DNA of 30,766 nt, taken from Isotricha intestinalis (taxonomy: Eukaryota > Ciliophora > Litostomatea > Vestibuliferida > Isotrichidae). The stretch covers positions 1-30,766 of the forward strand of contig JAJJLU010003797.1 in the NCBI GenBank assembly GCA_023807065.1, in the 5' to 3' direction. The notes below the pieces were generated by a model, which saw only the letters and a list, made by a program, of their open reading frames with translations, did no database searches and was not told the DNA's origin. Shown piece after piece: positions 28,406 through 30,766 of this stretch (its first letter is position 1; each line of letters starts with the position of its first letter). The position numbers and the translations under genes are program-made.

Positions 28406-29362
28406 ATGTCAAAAGTTGAAAATATTAATGAATATTATAGAAAACTTTTTAATTATTTAGATGATTTTAAAGATAGTAAAGAAGAAACAGAATTTTTTAT
28501 TTATATAATCTTTAAATCTTTAGCTTTTTATCAAAATAAAGAATTTCTTCCTGAATGTAAAGATTCATTATCAAAAAGTCAGAAAAGCTTTTTTTCACTT
28601 AGGAAAAAAATATTTGAAAATTTAATTGATATTTCGTTTAATGAGTCAATTAATGATATTTATCAATTTTTAAATAATTTAATTGATTCTGAAGAAGAAA
28701 TTTTCCTTCAAAATTATAAAAGAATATTTAAGCATTTAAAAAATGTAAAAAAATGGAATGAAGAAATATACTTAAAAAACTTTTTTTATTATATGAATCC
28801 AAATTGTTATGATGAATTAGTTATTTTATTAGGAAAAGAATTTAAAAATATATCAAAAGAATTAAACGAAATTGGGATTCAAACAGAAGTAAAATCAAAA
28901 TTTCAAACTCAATCAAATGATGATATAATTGAATATATAAAAATGATTGATGAAAATAAAGAATTAAAAAGGAAAGTAAAAAAAGATAAAGATGCAAATA
29001 TAGGATTAATAGAAAGAATAAGAAAATTAGAAGAAAAAATGGAAAAAGAATCAAAAGAAAGAAATAAACAATATTATGATTTAAAACAAGAAAATAATGA
29101 ATTAAAAACAGAAATTGATAGATTAAAAATTGAAAATGCTAAATTTAAAACAAAAATTAATAAATTAAAAACTGAAAAGAATAAATTTAAAACTGAAAAC
29201 GATAGAAGAAAAAAAGAAATTGATGAATTAAAAGATAATTTAATTTATGCTGTTACTGAGTCAATTGTAAAAGAAATGATTAATATAATTGAAGTAAATG
29301 AATTAAAGGAACAAGTGAATGAGATAAATATATATCTAAATAAAAACTATTTTAATCCTTAA
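28406..29362 (+). CDS. Helical plus coiled-coil protein, function unknown
   Basis: A 318-residue protein. Residues 1-150 are a helical, aromatic-rich region (YYRKLFNYLDDFKDSKEETE; FLNNLIDSEEEIFLQNYKRI; FFYYMNPNCYDELVILLGKE). It looks like a small globular helical bundle rather than a known domain. Residues about 178-282 form a long charged coiled coil in 7- and 14-residue steps (NELKTEIDRLKIENAKFKTK then INKLKTEKNKFKTENDRRKK). A short terminal segment has mixed Ile/Leu/Glu. There is no nucleotide-binding or enzymatic motif. It resembles scaffold or cytoskeletal proteins. The start at 28406 (ATAATG) is the only ATG at the head of the frame. Confidence 0.6.
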   Translation: MSKVENINEYYRKLFNYLDDFKDSKEETEFFIYIIFKSLAFYQNKEFLPECKDSLSKSQKSFFSLRKKIFENLIDISFNESINDIYQFLNNLIDSEEEIFLQNYKRIFKHLKNVKKWNEEIYLKNFFYYMNPNCYDELVILLGKEFKNISKELNEIGIQTEVKSKFQTQSNDDIIEYIKMIDENKELKRKVKKDKDANIGLIERIRKLEEKMEKESKERNKQYYDLKQENNELKTEIDRLKIENAKFKTKINKLKTEKNKFKTENDRRKKEIDELKDNLIYAVTESIVKEMINIIEVNELKEQVNEINIYLNKNYFNP

Positions 29363-29662
29363 AAAACTAAATATATAGTGTAATATATATAAAAATAATG
29401 ATTTTTTGAAGTTTTATTTAGATATATTAAATAATTGTTTCCTTTTATTATTTTCATATATTAAAAATCATTATATAAAATAAAAAAGGAGCTCATTATA
29501 ATTAATTCATTGTAAATTGTTTTCCTCTTTTATGTAATTGTTTATTTGTTTTTCTTTGGAGAATTTAATTCTTTGATAATCTATTTACTCTTAAAGTAAC
29601 AATAACTTTAGTATTAAATTTTGCTAATATTTTACAATTTTAATATTTATAAAAAATTATTA
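29363..29662. other. Spacer between convergent genes
   Basis: Convergent 3' ends meet here. On the minus strand at about 29565-29630 a 20-codon open piece (FNTKVIVTLRVNRLSKN) ends in TAA, followed by ILQRKTNKQLHKRGKQF in the same frame. It may be a scrap of whatever followed the era-like gene in its source, but it is too short to assign. No clear stem-loop terminator is seen. Confidence 0.3.
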
Positions 29663-30619
29663 TCATGAAAATATATCATTTTTTCCAAAAAATTCTTTAT
29701 AAAACGAAGAAATGTTTTTTCTTTCCCACATGTGTTTTAGTCTTTTTCTTTTTCCATATATTTTAAATTTATAACAATAACAATTATAATTATTACATAA
29801 AAGGAAAAATTTTCTTCCATATCTTTTTCTCGCCATTGTTCCGATTCTTTTAAGCATGTTACCATTTTTTCCTATAATAATTCCTTTATGTGCATTTCTT
29901 AAACAGTATATCGTCGCTTCTATAACATAGATTTTTTCATTAGTTCTGGTCTTTTTTAAAGTCATTTTTTCAACTTTTACAAATATACCATGTGGTACTT
30001 CATCTTGTAATAATATTAAAGCTTTTTCCCTGATTGTTTCTTCTGCTAGTTGTCTTAAAGTTTGATCTGTGTATTCTTCCATATCATAATATGGCATACC
30101 TTCTTTTAAATTTTTCTCTATTTCAGCTAAAACAATTTCTTTGTATTTAGGTTTTAGTGCTGAAATTGGAATAATTGCCTCAAAATCATATTCATCTTTA
30201 TATATATTTATAAGTTTAGCTAAATCCTCTTTATTTACCAAATCTACTTTATTTATTATCAATATTGTTTTCTTTTTTAATTCTTTTATTTTTTCTAAAA
30301 TTTTTCTGTCCCCACGTCCTACTTCTTTGCTATCTGCTTCTATTAAAAATAAAACAACATCCGAATCTTGTGCAGCTCCCCAAGATAGCTCAATCATATT
30401 ATCATTTAGTTTAGTTTTAGGTTTATGTATTCCCGGTGTGTCAATAAAAACTATTTGAGAATTTGGTCTATTTACTATTCCTCTTACTTGCGTCCTTGTA
30501 GTTTGAACTTTATTTGCAATTGCAGCAATCTTTTCTCCTACTAACAAATTTATTAAAGTAGATTTTCCTACATTTGTTCTTCCAATTATTGATACAAATC
30601 CTGATTTAAAATTCTCCAT
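29663..30619 (-). CDS. era: Bacterial-type Era GTPase, damaged C-terminus
   Basis: A close match to bacterial Era, the GTPase that binds the 3' end of small-subunit rRNA during ribosome maturation. G1 is GRTNVGKSTLIN, followed by NKVQTTRTQVRGI (G2), FIDTPGIHKPKTKL (G3), INKVDLV (G4) and ISALK (G5). The linker MEEYTDQTLRQLAEETIREK, then ALILLQDEVPHGIFVKVEKM, and the KH-domain loop GIIIGKNGNMLKRIG are intact. After ARK the family's Asp-Ile-Glu helix is readable only one frame over. A run of five A/T bases at 29824-29828 marks the slip, and about 30 nt of low-complexity A/T follow. The original frame returns for WERKNISSFYKEFFGKND, like the family's ending. The ATG at 30619 fits; a TTG at 30631 adds four residues. 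An AAAAGG lies 13 nt upstream of the ATG. Sequence is of Firmicutes/Fusobacteria-like type. It could be a transfer, organelle-directed gene or chimeric contig. Confidence 0.85.
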   Translation of the reverse strand: MENFKSGFVSIIGRTNVGKSTLINLLVGEKIAAIANKVQTTRTQVRGIVNRPNSQIVFIDTPGIHKPKTKLNDNMIELSWGAAQDSDVVLFLIEADSKEVGRGDRKILEKIKELKKKTILIINKVDLVNKEDLAKLINIYKDEYDFEAIIPISALKPKYKEIVLAEIEKNLKEGMPYYDMEEYTDQTLRQLAEETIREKALILLQDEVPHGIFVKVEKMTLKKTRTNEKIYVIEATIYCLRNAHKGIIIGKNGNMLKRIGTMARKRYGRKFFLLCNNYNCYCYKFKIYGKRKRLKHMWERKNISSFYKEFFGKNDIFS

Positions 30620-30631
30620 ATTATTTTTCAA

Positions 30632-30766
30632 CCTTTTTCTTAAAAATCTCCATTTCTTAAAAATACATTTTTATACTATTAACATTTTAAAAAATTTTAA
30701 AGTAGTGTGCAAATAATTACCATTTACACACCAATAATTTATTTAACATTAGTTAAATATTAGATT
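30632..30766. other. Upstream flank of the era-like gene at the window edge
   Basis: 135 nt of A/T-rich sequence with no gene start visible. The usual bacterial era neighbours (such as ybeY, a diacylglycerol kinase or cytidine deaminase gene) are not seen, though the window ends too soon to exclude them. Confidence 0.3.

Noticed and set aside
30141..30458. Plus-strand 105-residue reading opposite era
   Set aside because: Era motifs on the minus strand account for the sequence; the plus-strand reading has no recognisable feature.
1..30766. tRNA, rRNA, CRISPR arrays, insertion sequences or transposase genes
   Set aside because: No G+C-rich cloverleaf-like island, spacer array, terminal inverted repeat pair or transposase motif was seen when reading both strands. 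The only organised repeats are inside the two GTPase genes.

Overview
The window is about 30.8 kb of very A+T-rich DNA from a microbial eukaryote. Evidence: long, mostly single-exon genes rich in Lys, Asn and Ile; large A/T-only spacers; families that are eukaryotic (VID27-like, CNOT10-like, AAAP permease, a Mis18/yippee-like zinc domain); and two short minus-strand genes whose frames are repaired only by removing GT...AG introns of 30-43 nt. TAA is the usual stop and TGA ends one gene (22970), so the standard code fits and a Tetrahymena-type code does not. The lineage cannot be fixed from the sequence. An anaerobic protist (standard-code ciliate, parabasalid or similar) is plausible; an anaerobic fungus is less so.

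Layout. 1-871: spacer with a broken minus-strand coding remnant. 872-2353 (-): amino-acid permease. 2843-3685 (+): protein with paired CxxC motifs. 3796-6825 (-): ankyrin plus CNOT10-like TPR protein. 6826-8249: spacer with a decayed remnant. 8250-8768 (+): small unknown. 8769-10366: spacer with two remnants. 10367-12412 (+): coiled-coil/P-loop GTPase/Hsp20-like protein A. 12490-14862 (+): membrane-anchored GH3 glycosidase. 14973-17306 (+): VID27-like. 17307-18934: spacer with a broken TBC-like gene on the minus strand. 18935-19762 (+): glutaminyl cyclase. 20163-22970 (+): GTPase paralogue B. 22971-23886: another remnant. 23887-24855 (+): basic unknown. 25056-27045 (-): three unknown genes in one direction, two with micro-introns. 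27046-28405: long spacer with a broken minus-strand gene. 28406-29362 (+): coiled-coil protein. 29663-30619 (-): a bacterial-type Era GTPase with a damaged C-terminus, near the right edge.

There is no operon logic. The strongest signal is the GTPase pair. Two proteins with different coiled-coil N-termini and diverged Hsp20-like C-termini share a 665-nt G-domain block differing at one base, about 10.5 kb apart in direct orientation. This looks like recent gene conversion or module exchange inside a repeat-built family. Other points worth a look are the bacterial-type era gene in a eukaryotic setting, the ankyrin-CNOT10 fusion, tiny introns, and a spacer landscape full of broken coding islands.
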